A DNA stretch of 64,000 nt from DASXHY01 sp035552155. Its GTDB lineage: Bacteria; Verrucomicrobiota; Verrucomicrobiia; Limisphaerales; DASXHY01. Made by a program: the position numbers and the translations under genes. The notes under the pieces are model-generated. The model saw only the letters and a list, made by a program, of their open reading frames with translations. It was not told where the DNA came from and made no database searches. Below, one piece after another: positions 8,501 to 16,501 of the stretch. The stretch covers positions 1 through 64,000 of the forward strand of contig DASZLX010000043.1 in the NCBI GenBank assembly GCA_035552155.1, written 5' to 3'. The stretch's first letter is position 1. Every line of letters starts with the position of its first letter.

Positions 8501-9061
8501 CATGCGGTGGGCCGTGGTTTTGGGAAATACAGCGGCGGGTTCGCGGACGATGTCTCGCGCTCGCCGATTGAGGTCATCACCGCTCGCGGGACGACGGGTG
8601 ACGGACGCGTGGCGGTGCAGCAGGCGGTGCTGCGCAGCTCGGTGTTTGAAGCGGAGACGACCAATGGCACGGTGACGTTGGCCAGAGAGTTGACGAATTC
8701 GGTGATTGATTTTCCGATTGGCATTTCGTTGAACAAAACAATGGCGCAACGTGTTCCGTATCTTTCGTCGACCAACGCCGTCACGAATTCGGACTATGTG
8801 AAAATCCCGGATATTTATACGGAGAAAGGCACGATCGGGAATCCGAAGCCGAGCATTAACGTGACGGCGCTGGGGGAGGATGTCCTGCAGCGGCTGATTC
8901 CGGGCATGGGTGGCGGGACGAATTCCACGGGAAATCTGCTGGAGGGCATTGGGGGATTGCTGCTGGGTGGGGCGAATACAAATCAACCGGCGACGAATCA
9001 ACCGCCGGATAATTATCAATCGCCAGTGAATGAATTGATGAATCGATTTTTGGGGAAATGA
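5519..9061 (+). CDS. AsmA-like / DUF748 envelope protein
   Basis: A 1180-residue protein with one N-terminal membrane segment (about residues 21-42) after a basic stretch. A very long periplasmic part follows, built of repeated beta-rich segments (for example LRDLKVQPTNQPTILTAREVRARYRLWDIL and NTNLNLDVSKIRNGTLRDIVDF), as in AsmA / DUF748 proteins. Members of this group are thought to form hydrophobic grooves that move lipids between the membranes or affect outer-membrane assembly. The ATG at 5519 is chosen because it starts just before the basic + membrane segment; the longer frame upstream is only the heptamer repeat. The C-terminal DUF-type module (about 880-1120) contains the most conserved text. 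The tail (about 1130-1180) is Asn/Thr/Pro-rich. Confidence 0.8.
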   Translation: MAEEKTEALKPGPRKRGSRWRVLAWVVAILVVLAVTFYFVVTSEAFLKVQVLPRVSRAIHAEVTVGSAEIHPFSEIVLRDLKVQPTNQPTILTAREVRARYRLWDILGGTMRVDELAVASPTIQVVENPDGTSNLDPLLKAREKTATGGKAAKPPKLDIRKVVFSNATVLQIRNQKVGTRDLVELTNVSVTLTGLRSGEPAKVEFAAIVRDENNPPAPAMYGLLQARVDGSFSFSLTPEFKPAWLLGDAHLDISQAAGSFSDFAKLDGTLHCDYSTAEIKMVTLSFEKAGTPLGELRASGPFDAQKSEGRLSVELLAVDRQVLNLFGAKNGIDFGATTITSTNEVELSKGGKAMAAVGQLSASKFQVSLTNQSTPPIDLLADYDVSLDKTEKRALVRTLNISGTQKGRALLRGELTSPMTLAWGNETNAVGDSSFSFAVTKLNIPDWKTFIGEAVSAGTVDLNLKLLSQQGGTRLTFDATNQIQNLAATIGGEHLSGATLNFKTHGLATNLKQFDLRDFGLQVARSNRMALTISGSGTYDRTNRSADLQVTVRAGIAQALQLLGRTNIAASGAAELTARVTQQRRTQTVAGTLTVTNFTGRIGANAFTNFGARMALEVSRTPEQIEIRSAQGALSQGRSGGGDFTFSGTYSLTDKPSQLTATFSNFNEAGLRPFVEPLLAGRKLDSVEAAGSVSAQRSANGDTAVKADLQVTNLVVNDAARQLPTAPLEARVQLDAGMAKKIADVRELQITLAPTQRAKNQLRLHGRVDMSQTNAMRGSLTLAGDSLDVTGYYDLFTATNQTAGKSGVENKSPSATAAPVPVPAAATNELPFRNFTVDAKVREFYLGEIAATNLEAHLQLDRSRILLRPLQLTINGSPVRGTADVDLSVSGYKYALTFNATNVPFAPLWNTFEPTEKGEMGGALSASVDVKGTGTTGESLQKTLKGSFDVGTTNLNLDVSKIRNGTLRDIVDFVANVPEFFGTNGIREAEKFGMHAVGRGFGKYSGGFADDVSRSPIEVITARGTTGDGRVAVQQAVLRSSVFEAETTNGTVTLARELTNSVIDFPIGISLNKTMAQRVPYLSSTNAVTNSDYVKIPDIYTEKGTIGNPKPSINVTALGEDVLQRLIPGMGGGTNSTGNLLEGIGGLLLGGANTNQPATNQPPDNYQSPVNELMNRFLGK

Positions 9062-9162
9062 GTTTTGATGATCACACGGGCCGTCTCTCGTTCGGCGGAA
9101 AAGGGGGGAGTTGGTCCAGCGCTGGGAGAAAAATTAGCGCGTTGTTGTTTCGACGTGTAAGC

Positions 9163-9188
9163 CGACTGCAAGTCGGCGCTCCGGTTCG
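9163..9188. repeat. REP-like palindrome, CCGACT-type
   Basis: The hairpin core CCGACTGCAAGTCGG is followed by CGCTCCGG. A 27-bp stretch is identical to the one at 20335-20361, so this is a dispersed element. Confidence 0.8.
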
Positions 9189-9210
9189 TGTTCGACGCAG
9201 CCGTAGTTCC

Positions 9211-9951
9211 TTATAGTCCACGCGCGAGGGTCCAGACGGAGACTTCTTCCGCGCCGGCGGCGAGCAGGACGCGGGCGCAGGCATTGGTCGTGGCGCCGGT
9301 GGTGAAGACGTCGTCGAAGAGGAGGATGCGCTGGCCGGCAAGGTTTTGGCGGCTTCGCAGGGCGAAGGCGTTGCGCATGTTTTCGGCGCGTTGCTCGCGG
9401 GTCAATTTGGTTTGCGTTTTGGTGGCGGTGACGCGCTGGAGGAGGGTGGTGTCCATCGGGATTTTCGTGGCGGCGCTCAAAAAGGCGGCAAGGCGTTCGG
9501 CCTGGTTGAATTCGCGCTGGCGCTTTTTGGCGGGATGCAGCGGGACGGGGACGAGGCGATCCCATTTTTCATCCCGCAATTCCGGCAGGGCTTCCCGGAG
9601 CAACAAATCGGCGAGGAACGGCTCGAACCAAAATGCGCGTTTGTATTTGTAGCGATGGATCACTTCGAGAACCGCGCCGCTCGCGATCACGGCGGAACGC
9701 GCGGAGCGGAAATACAATTTCATTTCGCGGCAGTTGGCGCATTCGAAGGCAGCCGTCAGCGCGCCTGGAAAGGGCAGGCCGCATCGCTTGCAGAAGGGTG
9801 GCTTGATGAAACGCACTTGCTGCCAGCAACGCGCGCAGACGAAGCCTTCATCGGCAGTGGCGCGTTGCCGACCGCAAAGTTGGCAGGCATTCGGATAAAT
9901 GAAACCGAGCGCGGCGCCGGCGATGGATTTGAATGACGCGGCGAGGTTCAC
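9211..9951 (-). CDS. comF: ComF family phosphoribosyltransferase-like protein
   Basis: A 246-residue protein of the ComF/GntX family. The N-terminal part has two zinc-ribbon pairs (CQLCGRQ, CARCW; CKRCGLPF, CANC). The C-terminal part is a type I phosphoribosyltransferase fold with the PRPP-binding motif ILLFDDVFTTGAT at about residue 210. ComF proteins assist uptake or processing of transforming DNA in competent bacteria; in others the role is unclear. The gene stands alone between the convergent AsmA-like gene and the CPBP protease. Length and motifs are complete. Confidence 0.85.
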   Translation of the reverse strand: MNLAASFKSIAGAALGFIYPNACQLCGRQRATADEGFVCARCWQQVRFIKPPFCKRCGLPFPGALTAAFECANCREMKLYFRSARSAVIASGAVLEVIHRYKYKRAFWFEPFLADLLLREALPELRDEKWDRLVPVPLHPAKKRQREFNQAERLAAFLSAATKIPMDTTLLQRVTATKTQTKLTREQRAENMRNAFALRSRQNLAGQRILLFDDVFTTGATTNACARVLLAAGAEEVSVWTLARGL

Positions 9952-9956
9952 GGAGG

Positions 9957-9995
9957 ATTTAACGCAAAGCCGCGAAGGGGCAGAGGCGCAAGGGT
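9957..9995. repeat. Dispersed GCAGAGGCGCAAGG-type repeat
   Basis: AACGCAAAGCCGCGAAGG followed by GGCAGAGGCGCAAGG belongs to the same dispersed family as 2775-2893 (opposite strand) and 48003-48025. It lies between comF and the CPBP gene. Confidence 0.5.
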
Positions 9996-10048
9996 TTTAA
10001 AGTAGTGTGAGGCCATTTTCGAGCCACTGTTTGAGAGCGGTTCTTTCT

Positions 10049-10942
10049 CTAGGTTCTGCGTTCGGTTTTCGATGTGGTCCAACCGAAAAAGAGCAGGGCG
10101 GCCAGGAGTATCGGGAGAGCCACCCAGCCGTTGACGATGGCCATTCGACCGCTGCCCCACCACCAGGCATTCGACGCCGGGGCCAGGGAGGTGACGATGG
10201 CGTAGGCTTTGACCCAAAAAATCCAGCCCATGTGCAGGCCGATGGAAAAATATAAATTGCCGGTCCGCTGATAGGCCCAACCCAGCAACATGCCGGCAAG
10301 AGTGAGATTGAAAAAGCCGGGGATGACGGCCTGCAGGTTTCCGAGATTGCGCAGCATGAGGGGGAGCAATTGCAGGCCGGAATGCCAGGTGACGACGTCG
10401 GTGGTGTTCGCGCTTTCGAAATAATGCATGAGCGCGTAAAACATGCTGCTGAGGACGAGCGCAAGCATCCAATGGAACACTTTTCGCAACGCGCCGAACA
10501 ACGCGCCGCGGAAGAGGATTTCTTCGAGGATGGCGATGAGGATGGCGGTGCCGGCGGCGCCGAAAAGTTTTTGGGCGATCTGGCCGTGAGACAATTTTGG
10601 ATTGATTTGCCGGGCATGGCAGGCGAAGGCGAGCGCGGCGATGATGGCGAGGGAGATGAAGCCGAGCAGGAATCCGCCACCGAGTTTTTTAAATTGGCCG
10701 GCGGGTTTGACGAGGCCAATGTCCGCGAGGGAGACGAAGCCAAGGTTTTTGACCAGCGGCCAGAGGCCGAGCAGGGCGATGCCGAGGATGGCGCGATTGA
10801 CGTAGCGATGAAAGGGCGCGGCGGCGATTTTGGGGGCGATGTGGGCGAAGGATTGTGCGAGCCAATACAGCGGTGGCGCCAACAACGCGCCGCCAATGAA
10901 AACCGCAATGATGTAGATTAACAGGGCTCGCAGCGGCCGCAT
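10049..10942 (-). CDS. CPBP-family intramembrane metalloprotease
   Basis: A 297-residue polytopic membrane protein with about eight hydrophobic segments. The three CPBP (CAAX protease / bacteriocin-processing) motifs are seen: EEILFRG at about residue 160, FYALMHYF at about 190, and GLHMGWIFW at about 260, giving the Glu-Glu, Arg and His residues of the active site. Known members process prenylated or bacteriocin-type peptides, or confer self-immunity; the substrate here is unknown. The ATG at 10942 is chosen because it directly precedes the first membrane segment; the longer frame to 11143 adds a proline-rich stretch typical of intergenic repeats. Confidence 0.8.
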   Translation of the reverse strand: MRPLRALLIYIIAVFIGGALLAPPLYWLAQSFAHIAPKIAAAPFHRYVNRAILGIALLGLWPLVKNLGFVSLADIGLVKPAGQFKKLGGGFLLGFISLAIIAALAFACHARQINPKLSHGQIAQKLFGAAGTAILIAILEEILFRGALFGALRKVFHWMLALVLSSMFYALMHYFESANTTDVVTWHSGLQLLPLMLRNLGNLQAVIPGFFNLTLAGMLLGWAYQRTGNLYFSIGLHMGWIFWVKAYAIVTSLAPASNAWWWGSGRMAIVNGWVALPILLAALLFFGWTTSKTERRT

Positions 10943-11233
10943 GGGCGCGACGATAGGAAAATGCGCGTCAGAAGGCAACGAAGGAAAGGGAAGACGAACA
11001 GGGTGAACGGGAGGAAACGGAGAAAACAGAGGAGGCCAACTGGATGTTCTTTCGGAGTATGAGGGGACGATTTTCTTTTGCGTCGTCTCGAGCCCGTGAA
11101 TTCCACACGCAGTTCCCCTATCAATAAAGAATTTGGCAGCCAAAAGGCCGGTGTAAATTTTTTAAAATCAACGGATTCGGTCGTTTTTGTTATCTTCGTT
11201 TCCTTCTCTGGACAACTCTGTATTCTTGCGGTT

Positions 11234-12694
11234 GTGTCCGTTCAAAATCGCATTGTAAAGGTCCAGAAACGTAATCGAGCGCTCGTCCGGTTTGATGAGG
11301 CGCGGATTTGCCGGGCGATTTTCCGGGCGGCGGAATCGATTGGCGGTTTTCACCAGGATTTTCTGCCGGGCATCAACGACAAGATTTTTGAGATGTGCCG
11401 CGCGGAGGAGGCGATTGCGGAATTCATTTCGAACACGGCCATTGTCTGCCTGAATTCGAACCCGCATCATTTGATTTCAAATTTTCCGCCGACCATCGAG
11501 ACGATCCAGGACGAGGTGCTGCACGCGTTGCGCAGTTACGGTTTTCAGAATACGGCCGATGCCTATGAATGTTATCGTTGGGGGCGGCACTGGCTGCGGG
11601 AGGGAGCCATCACGCGGGAGCAATTCGCGGGCAACGGTTTTCCGCGCGCGACGATGGCGAAAACGGTGGCGTGGAACCGCATTCGCGGCTGCGACACGGT
11701 GGCGCGGCTGAATGAAATTGTGCGCGAGGGAAAAATCAAGGCGCTGGCGGCGGAGTCGATTGGCGTGTACGACCGCTCGCTGGATGAGGCGGCGGGCAGG
11801 ATGATTTCGCGCCTGAATGCGGGGGACCGGATCCGGATGATGTGGGTGAGCGGGCCGAGTTCCTCCGGCAAGACGACGACGACCGTGAAACTCACGGAGC
11901 GGCTGGAAAAACAAGGGCTGCGTTTTTTGATGCTGAACCTGGACGATTATTTCTGGCCGCTGGTGGAGCATCCGACGGATTGGATTAATGATCGCAATTA
12001 CGAAACGCCCGAGGCGCTGGATATCCAATTGTTGAATGAGCACCTGAAGTTGTTGCTCGAGGGAAAAACGGTGGAGAAACCGATTTACAGTTTCAAGGAG
12101 GGCCGGCGGATGGGCACGAAACCGGTCCGGTTGGATGAGGGCCAGGTGCTGCTGCTGGATTGTTTGCACGGGCTGTATCCGCCGATCACGGAAGGCATCG
12201 ATGCGGCGTCGCAATTCCGGCTTTATATCGAGAACCAAAACATGCTGTATGAGGGCGATGGCAGCGCGAAGACGTTGACTCGGTTTACGGATTTGCGGCT
12301 GATTCGCCGGATGCTGCGCGATTCGCGGCATCGCAATCACAGTCCATTGCGGACGATTCTGCACTGGCATTATGTGCGGGCGGGGGAATTGTTCAGCATC
12401 ATTCCGCTGAGCGGGTCGGCGGACCACGTGGTGAACGGGGGTTTTCCCTTTGATTTGCCGGCGTTGAAGCCGTTTTTCGCGGGAACGCATGGGCTGTTGC
12501 CGCGGCTGGAGGATTTTGAATCGTACGCGGGTTTCCTGGATGCGCAGATTCGGTTTGAGCATGTGAAGCGGCTGATTGAAAGTGTGGAGGGATTGAGCAT
12601 CGAGCAGGCGGGGGATTACGATATTATTCCGGGCGATGCGGTGATTCGGGAATTCATCGGGGGAAGCACCATCAAGATTCCGCATAATGAGTGA
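11234..12694 (+). CDS. ATP-cone / uridine kinase-like fusion protein
   Basis: A 486-residue protein. Residues about 1-95 form an ATP-cone domain (VQKRNRALVRFDEARICRAI), known as a nucleotide-sensing module on ribonucleotide reductases and NrdR. After a linker, a phosphoribulokinase/uridine-kinase P-loop domain starts near residue 205 with VSGPSSSGKTTTT, followed by LMLNLDDYFW, which matches the substrate-binding Asp region. It probably phosphorylates a nucleoside or related sugar in the cytosol, with control by ATP/dATP through the cone; the control step is inference. The GTG at 11234 precedes the first conserved residues. It is followed after 54 bases by an atypical protein kinase gene. Confidence 0.8.
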   Translation: MSVQNRIVKVQKRNRALVRFDEARICRAIFRAAESIGGFHQDFLPGINDKIFEMCRAEEAIAEFISNTAIVCLNSNPHHLISNFPPTIETIQDEVLHALRSYGFQNTADAYECYRWGRHWLREGAITREQFAGNGFPRATMAKTVAWNRIRGCDTVARLNEIVREGKIKALAAESIGVYDRSLDEAAGRMISRLNAGDRIRMMWVSGPSSSGKTTTTVKLTERLEKQGLRFLMLNLDDYFWPLVEHPTDWINDRNYETPEALDIQLLNEHLKLLLEGKTVEKPIYSFKEGRRMGTKPVRLDEGQVLLLDCLHGLYPPITEGIDAASQFRLYIENQNMLYEGDGSAKTLTRFTDLRLIRRMLRDSRHRNHSPLRTILHWHYVRAGELFSIIPLSGSADHVVNGGFPFDLPALKPFFAGTHGLLPRLEDFESYAGFLDAQIRFEHVKRLIESVEGLSIEQAGDYDIIPGDAVIREFIGGSTIKIPHNE

Positions 12695-12748
12695 GAGTGA
12701 CCGCTCTCACAAACCATTGGCAATCTTCCGGTCTCGTGGTAAATAGGC

Positions 12749-13606
12749 TTGGTGGCATACGCAGATATTGAAACTCAAACGAGCACGGCCCGTTCGCCCG
12801 GTCCGTTCGGGAGGTTTTATTTGCAGGAGTTGCTTAACAGCGGCGGCATGGCGGACATCTGGCTGGCGACGGATGAGAATAACAAACCGTTCGCGTTGCG
12901 CCGGATGCTGGAGAGTTATAAATGGAATTTTTTTGCCAAACGCCGTTTCCTGCGCGGTTGCGAAGTCCTGGCGGCGATTGCCGATAACGAGCATATCATC
13001 GGCTACGTCGAACACGGCAAGGTCAAGGGACAACCGTATTTGCTGATGGAATACGTCGAGGCGGAAAACCTCAAGGACCTTTACGCGCAACATGATCCGG
13101 TGTTGACGGAGAACGTGGCGCAAATCCTGATTGATGCGGCTTCCGGCCTCGAGCACATGCACGAGAACGGTTACATGCACCTGGATTTCAAGCCGGAGAA
13201 TGTGCTGGTGACGCGCAACGCCAGCGTGCGCCTGGTGGATTTCGATCTCGCCCAGCCGATTGACGACAAGCCGTTGAAGCTTGCCAAAAATCCCGGCACG
13301 CCGGCCTACATGGCGCCGGAACAATTGCGCGGCGAGGCGATAACGCATCGCGTGGATATTTTTGCCTTCGGCGTGGCGGCGTATGAGTTGTTGACCAACC
13401 AGAAGCCGTTTCCGGGCGAGTCGCCGGTGGAGATTTTAAAGCGGCAAACGGATCGTTCGAGTTTTTTCACGCCGCGACAATTGAATCCCGATGTTCCGGC
13501 GAATTTGGAAAAGGTGATTTTGCGGTGCATCGAGTCGGACCCGGAAAAGCGCTATCCGTTCATGGGCGTGATGGCGCGGGAACTGCGGGGCGCGCTTTAC
13601 GTTTGA
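12749..13606 (+). CDS. Hanks-type Ser/Thr protein kinase with altered catalytic motifs
   Basis: A 285-residue cytosolic kinase fold without a membrane segment or sensor domain. Subdomains are visible in order: glycine loop LLNSGGMADIWLA (about 30), FALRRML (about 48), helix C Glu in GCEVLAAI, catalytic loop YMHLDFKPENVLV (about 147), LVDFDLAQ (about 167), and APEQLRG (about 190). Two key positions differ from the norm: the VAIK lysine is replaced by Arg, and the DFG motif reads DFD. It may be weakly active or a pseudokinase; some bacterial kinases shift the lysine. Start codon TTG at 12749 or GTG at 12752. It may be co-transcribed with the preceding nucleoside-kinase-like gene. Confidence 0.8.
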   Translation: MVAYADIETQTSTARSPGPFGRFYLQELLNSGGMADIWLATDENNKPFALRRMLESYKWNFFAKRRFLRGCEVLAAIADNEHIIGYVEHGKVKGQPYLLMEYVEAENLKDLYAQHDPVLTENVAQILIDAASGLEHMHENGYMHLDFKPENVLVTRNASVRLVDFDLAQPIDDKPLKLAKNPGTPAYMAPEQLRGEAITHRVDIFAFGVAAYELLTNQKPFPGESPVEILKRQTDRSSFFTPRQLNPDVPANLEKVILRCIESDPEKRYPFMGVMARELRGALYV

Positions 13607-13642
13607 AGCGCGGGCGCACGAGCCGCGCGTGATTTCCGCAAA

Positions 13643-13672
13643 AGAGTCAGAGCGTCCTCACGTCGGCTGCTA
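13643..13672. repeat. Dispersed CCTCACGTCGGCT repeat
   Basis: AGCGTCCTCACGTCGGCTGC here matches AGCCTCCTCACGTCGGCTCC at 58167-58190. Both lie in gaps at gene ends. Confidence 0.6.
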
Positions 13673-14596
13673 CTTATCCTCGTCCTCAAAGCCCGCGACG
13701 ATCGGCCGGTGGTCGGAGCCGACGCCCCAGTTCGGCAGCGAGAGGACATACGTTTCGTTTTTCACCCATTCGCGCGCCATGCCGGGGCTGAGCAGGAGGT
13801 AATCGATTCGTGAATAGGTGTCTTCGACGCCGTAATAGTAAGTCCAAGTCACGTTCATCGGGCTGTAACGGCGATTGGGATTTGGGGCGTCGTCGCCGTT
13901 GCGCTCGGCGGGGCGCGTGTCGATCAATTTGAACTTTCCCTGGCCAATGATGGTTTTGGTGGAGGGTGAATTTTTGGTGTCATTGAAATCGCCGAGCACC
14001 ACGAGATTTGCTTTGGGATTCGCGGTGAGGATGGCGTCCACTTTTTCGCGCAGCAGTTTGGCCTCCTGCTGGCGCAGTTCGGCTTCATCGGCTTCGGGCA
14101 CGGGGCGTTTGGATTTTAGATGGGCGCCGAGGAGGGTGAAGGAATAATTCGAGTTCACTTGAATGTCGGCTTCCAGAAAACCGCGGCTGACGCTGAAGCG
14201 GCGGCCATCGAGGAGAAAGTTTTCATTCGTATGAGGCCTGCGCGCGGTGATGGGAAAACGACTGAGGAGGGCCACGTGGATGTTGGTGTCGAACCCGGTG
14301 ACGTGTTCCCAATAGGGAAAATCAAGGCCGTCGGTTTTCAGCGAGGCGCGCAATTCCAGCAGCGCGTTCGTGCTGCCCATTTCCTCGAAGGAAATCACGT
14401 CCGGCTTGAGCGCGCGGATGCTCTCGCGAATTTTTGCTTTGGCTTCGGCGGATTTGGTGAAGTGGCGGGATTCGGTGGGTTGATCGAGATAATTTTCCAC
14501 GTTGTAGGCGGCAATGCGGAAAATTTCGGCGCGGAGCAGGGCGGGGAAAAAGACGACGGCGATGAGACACAAGAGTGTGTTCAAGCGCGGATTCAC
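13670..14596 (-). CDS. Secreted endonuclease/exonuclease/phosphatase-family protein
   Basis: A 308-residue protein with the EEP (DNase I-like) fold. Motifs are seen in order: AAYNVENYLD (about 28), SFEEMGS with the metal-binding Glu (about 65), LLGAHLKSKRP (about 145), VVLGDFNDTKNS (about 190) and GSDHRPIVAGF at the C-terminus. The GTG start at 14596 gives a clean signal peptide (LLCLIAVVFFPALLRAE), so it likely acts outside the cytoplasm on nucleic acids or phosphoesters. A longer frame to 14758 would run through a REP-like palindrome and into the folE2 promoter region and is not favoured. Divergent from folE2. Substrate unknown. Confidence 0.75.
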   Translation of the reverse strand: MNPRLNTLLCLIAVVFFPALLRAEIFRIAAYNVENYLDQPTESRHFTKSAEAKAKIRESIRALKPDVISFEEMGSTNALLELRASLKTDGLDFPYWEHVTGFDTNIHVALLSRFPITARRPHTNENFLLDGRRFSVSRGFLEADIQVNSNYSFTLLGAHLKSKRPVPEADEAELRQQEAKLLREKVDAILTANPKANLVVLGDFNDTKNSPSTKTIIGQGKFKLIDTRPAERNGDDAPNPNRRYSPMNVTWTYYYGVEDTYSRIDYLLLSPGMAREWVKNETYVLSLPNWGVGSDHRPIVAGFEDEDK

Positions 14597-14677
14597 GGGG
14601 TTCGTGATAATCTGCGGTTTCGGCAAAGTCAAACGTGTACGTCCGACAGGTGCCTCTCTATTCCTCGTGGAAATTAA

Positions 14678-14712
14678 AATGGAGACCGGCAGGATGCCGG
14701 TCCCGCGAGGGG
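14678..14712. repeat. REP-like palindrome (GGAGACCGGCAGGATGCCGG type)
   Basis: The hairpin ACCGGCA-GGA-TGCCGGT lies in the divergent promoter gap between the EEP gene and folE2. A variant is at 26084-26112. Confidence 0.7.
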
Positions 14713-14756
14713 AGATAGTTTTTGCAAAAGACGCCGGCGCTGCTATTTTGTTAGCC

Positions 14757-15590
14757 ATGCAGAAAAGTCCCCAGTCCGGAGGCGTCCCTCAACGCCCGGG
14801 CGCGCGCAAGGCGCACGCGGTGATGCACGACAAGCAGAACGAGCGCGATACGCGCGAATTGCGCATCGATAAGGTTGGCGTGCGGGGGTTGCGGTTCCCG
14901 ATTCAAATCCGCGACAAGGCGCACAGCATCCAGAACACGATTGCGACCATCGGGATGTTCGTGGATTTGCCGAAGGAATTCAAAGGCACGCACATGAGCC
15001 GCTTCATCGAAGTGCTCAATGCGCATGGCAGCATCGTGCATGTCGAGAACATCACGGACATTTTGCATGCGATGCAGCGGAAGCTAAACGCGGCGACGGC
15101 GCATTTGGAAATGGAATTTCCATTTTTCCTGACGAAAAAGGCGCCGGTCACGGAGATGGAAAGCCTGATGGATTACAGCGCGCGTTTCGACGCGACGGCG
15201 AGCGGCAAGGACATCGATTTCGTGCTCACGGTCAAGGCGCATGTGACGACGCTTTGCCCGTGCTCCAAAGCCATCAGCGAGTATGGCGCGCACAACCAGC
15301 GCGGGCTGTGCACAGTGCAGATCCGTTCGCGCAAGGCGGTGTGGATCGAAGATTTGATTGCCATCATCGAGAGCTCGGCGAGCGCGGAATTATTTTCGCT
15401 GCTCAAGCGGCTGGATGAAAAGGCGGTGACGGAACGCGCGTATGAGAACCCGGTTTTCGTGGAGGATTTGGTGCGGAACGTGGCGCTCAAGCTCAATGCG
15501 CACCGCGATGTGACGTGGTACAAGGTGGAGGCGGAGAATTTTGAGAGCATCCATAATCACAATGCTTACGCGTGCATTGAGAAGGGCTGA
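14757..15590 (+). CDS. folE2: GTP cyclohydrolase IB (FolE2)
   Basis: A 277-residue protein of the FolE2 / COG1469 family, which converts GTP to 7,8-dihydroneopterin triphosphate, the first step of folate (and queuosine precursor) synthesis, in the cytosol. Seen motifs: RVGVRGLRFPI-type N-terminal strand (VGVRGLRFPIQIRD), THMSRFIEVLN, TTLCPCSKAISEYGAHNQRG with the catalytic Cys, and the C-terminal NFESIHNHNAYA. FolE2 replaces the zinc enzyme FolE1 in many bacteria and is often zinc-regulated; no Zur site was identified here. The ATG at 14757 is the first in frame near the conserved part; an ATG at 14823 would give a length closer to many homologues. Confidence 0.93.
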   Translation: MQKSPQSGGVPQRPGARKAHAVMHDKQNERDTRELRIDKVGVRGLRFPIQIRDKAHSIQNTIATIGMFVDLPKEFKGTHMSRFIEVLNAHGSIVHVENITDILHAMQRKLNAATAHLEMEFPFFLTKKAPVTEMESLMDYSARFDATASGKDIDFVLTVKAHVTTLCPCSKAISEYGAHNQRGLCTVQIRSRKAVWIEDLIAIIESSASAELFSLLKRLDEKAVTERAYENPVFVEDLVRNVALKLNAHRDVTWYKVEAENFESIHNHNAYACIEKG

Positions 15591-15688
15591 CCGTGCATCC
15601 GGCTGACGGTTATGGTATTTCCGAGGAGGCGAAAAGTTTTTTACGATTTTAGTGGCGTAATCAGTTCTCTTTGCTACATTCCCGCACC

Positions 15689-15717
15689 CTCAAAAGGGAG
15701 AAGAATGCTCTTTTGAG
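15689..15717. other. Inverted repeat upstream of the DksA-like gene
   Basis: CTCAAAAG and CTTTTGAG form an 8-bp perfect stem around a 13-nt loop, 32 bases before the DksA/TraR-like start. It could be a leader hairpin or terminator without a strong T-run. The function is not known. Confidence 0.5.
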
Positions 15718-15748
15718 AAAACGGTGAAAGTTAAACGAATTTTAAGTT

Positions 15749-16327
15749 GTGACAGATAAGAAGAAAAATTCCAAGGCGCCGGCCCACAAGCCGGCTCTCG
15801 CGACCGCTGCCGCCATCCTGGGCAGAGCGCCCACGGCCCCGGCGAAGTCCAAAAGAAACGGGGATGTAAAGATCAAGGCCGAATGGCAGGTGTTTTACGA
15901 TCGTCTGCTCGAATTACGCGACCAGCTCCAGCGGCAGATGAACGGGCTGGCCAAGGAATCCGCCCAGGAAATGGCCGGTTACAGCCTGCACATGGCTGAT
16001 TCGGGCACGGACAATTTCGACCGCGATTTTGCGCTCAGCCTGCTGTCTTCGGACCAGGACGCGATTTACGAAATCGAAGAGGCGCTCAAGCGCATCGAGA
16101 AGAACACTTACGGCGTTTGTGAATTGACCAACAAGCCCATCCCGCGGGCGCGGTTGGAAGCGATTCCGTGGACGCGTTTCACGGTGCAGGCCCAGGCACA
16201 GCTCGAACGCGATGGCGCCTTGCGCCAGCGCCGCCTCGGCGCGCTGGGCACGGTGGATTCCGTGGGAGTCGCGGAAACGGAAGCCGACGACGACGAGCCG
16301 GAAGAGAAGACGAAGGAAAAGGAGTAA
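15749..16327 (+). CDS. DksA/TraR-family protein with degenerate zinc finger
   Basis: A 192-residue protein. After a basic, Ala/Pro/Lys-rich N-terminus, residues 45-125 form the two-helix coiled coil of DksA/TraR proteins, with the tip-type acidic text SGTDNFDRDFALSLL. The zinc-finger region reads YGVCELTNKPIPRARLEAIP and keeps only one of the four cysteines. DksA-type proteins enter the secondary channel of RNA polymerase and tune rRNA and ribosomal-protein promoters. A cysteine-poor variant can still fold in some proteobacteria (DksA2-like). The tail is highly acidic. It lies 3 bases upstream of rpmG and so may be co-transcribed with rpmG and rpsR. GTG start. Confidence 0.75.
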   Translation: MTDKKKNSKAPAHKPALATAAAILGRAPTAPAKSKRNGDVKIKAEWQVFYDRLLELRDQLQRQMNGLAKESAQEMAGYSLHMADSGTDNFDRDFALSLLSSDQDAIYEIEEALKRIEKNTYGVCELTNKPIPRARLEAIPWTRFTVQAQAQLERDGALRQRRLGALGTVDSVGVAETEADDDEPEEKTKEKE

Positions 16328-16330
16328 TTT

Positions 16331-16498
16331 ATGGCACGAGAAATCATCACCATTGAATGCACGGAAGCGCGCAAGGAAGGGAAATCACCTTCCCGCTACA
16401 CGACCACGCGCAATAAGAAGCTGAAGACGGAAAAGCTGGAAATCAAAAAGTATAATCCCGCCCTGCGCCGCCACACGTTGCATCGCGAAATCAAGTAA
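16331..16498 (+). CDS. rpmG: 50S ribosomal protein L33
   Basis: A 55-residue protein, the usual L33 length. It begins MAREIITIECTEA, has the YTTTRNKK segment and ends RRHTLHREIK. The zinc-binding cysteine pairs of C+ L33 are absent apart from one Cys, so this is a C- type, which does not need zinc. It lies between the DksA-like gene and rpsR with gaps of 3 bases each side, so all three are likely one operon. The gene is too short for usual ORF cut-offs. Confidence 0.92.
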   Translation: MAREIITIECTEARKEGKSPSRYTTTRNKKLKTEKLEIKKYNPALRRHTLHREIK

Positions 16499-16501
16499 TC
16501 T

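Noticed and set aside
11477..12685. 402-codon minus-strand ORF
   Set aside because: It is a shadow of the ATP-cone/uridine-kinase gene, His/Arg-rich with no family signal.
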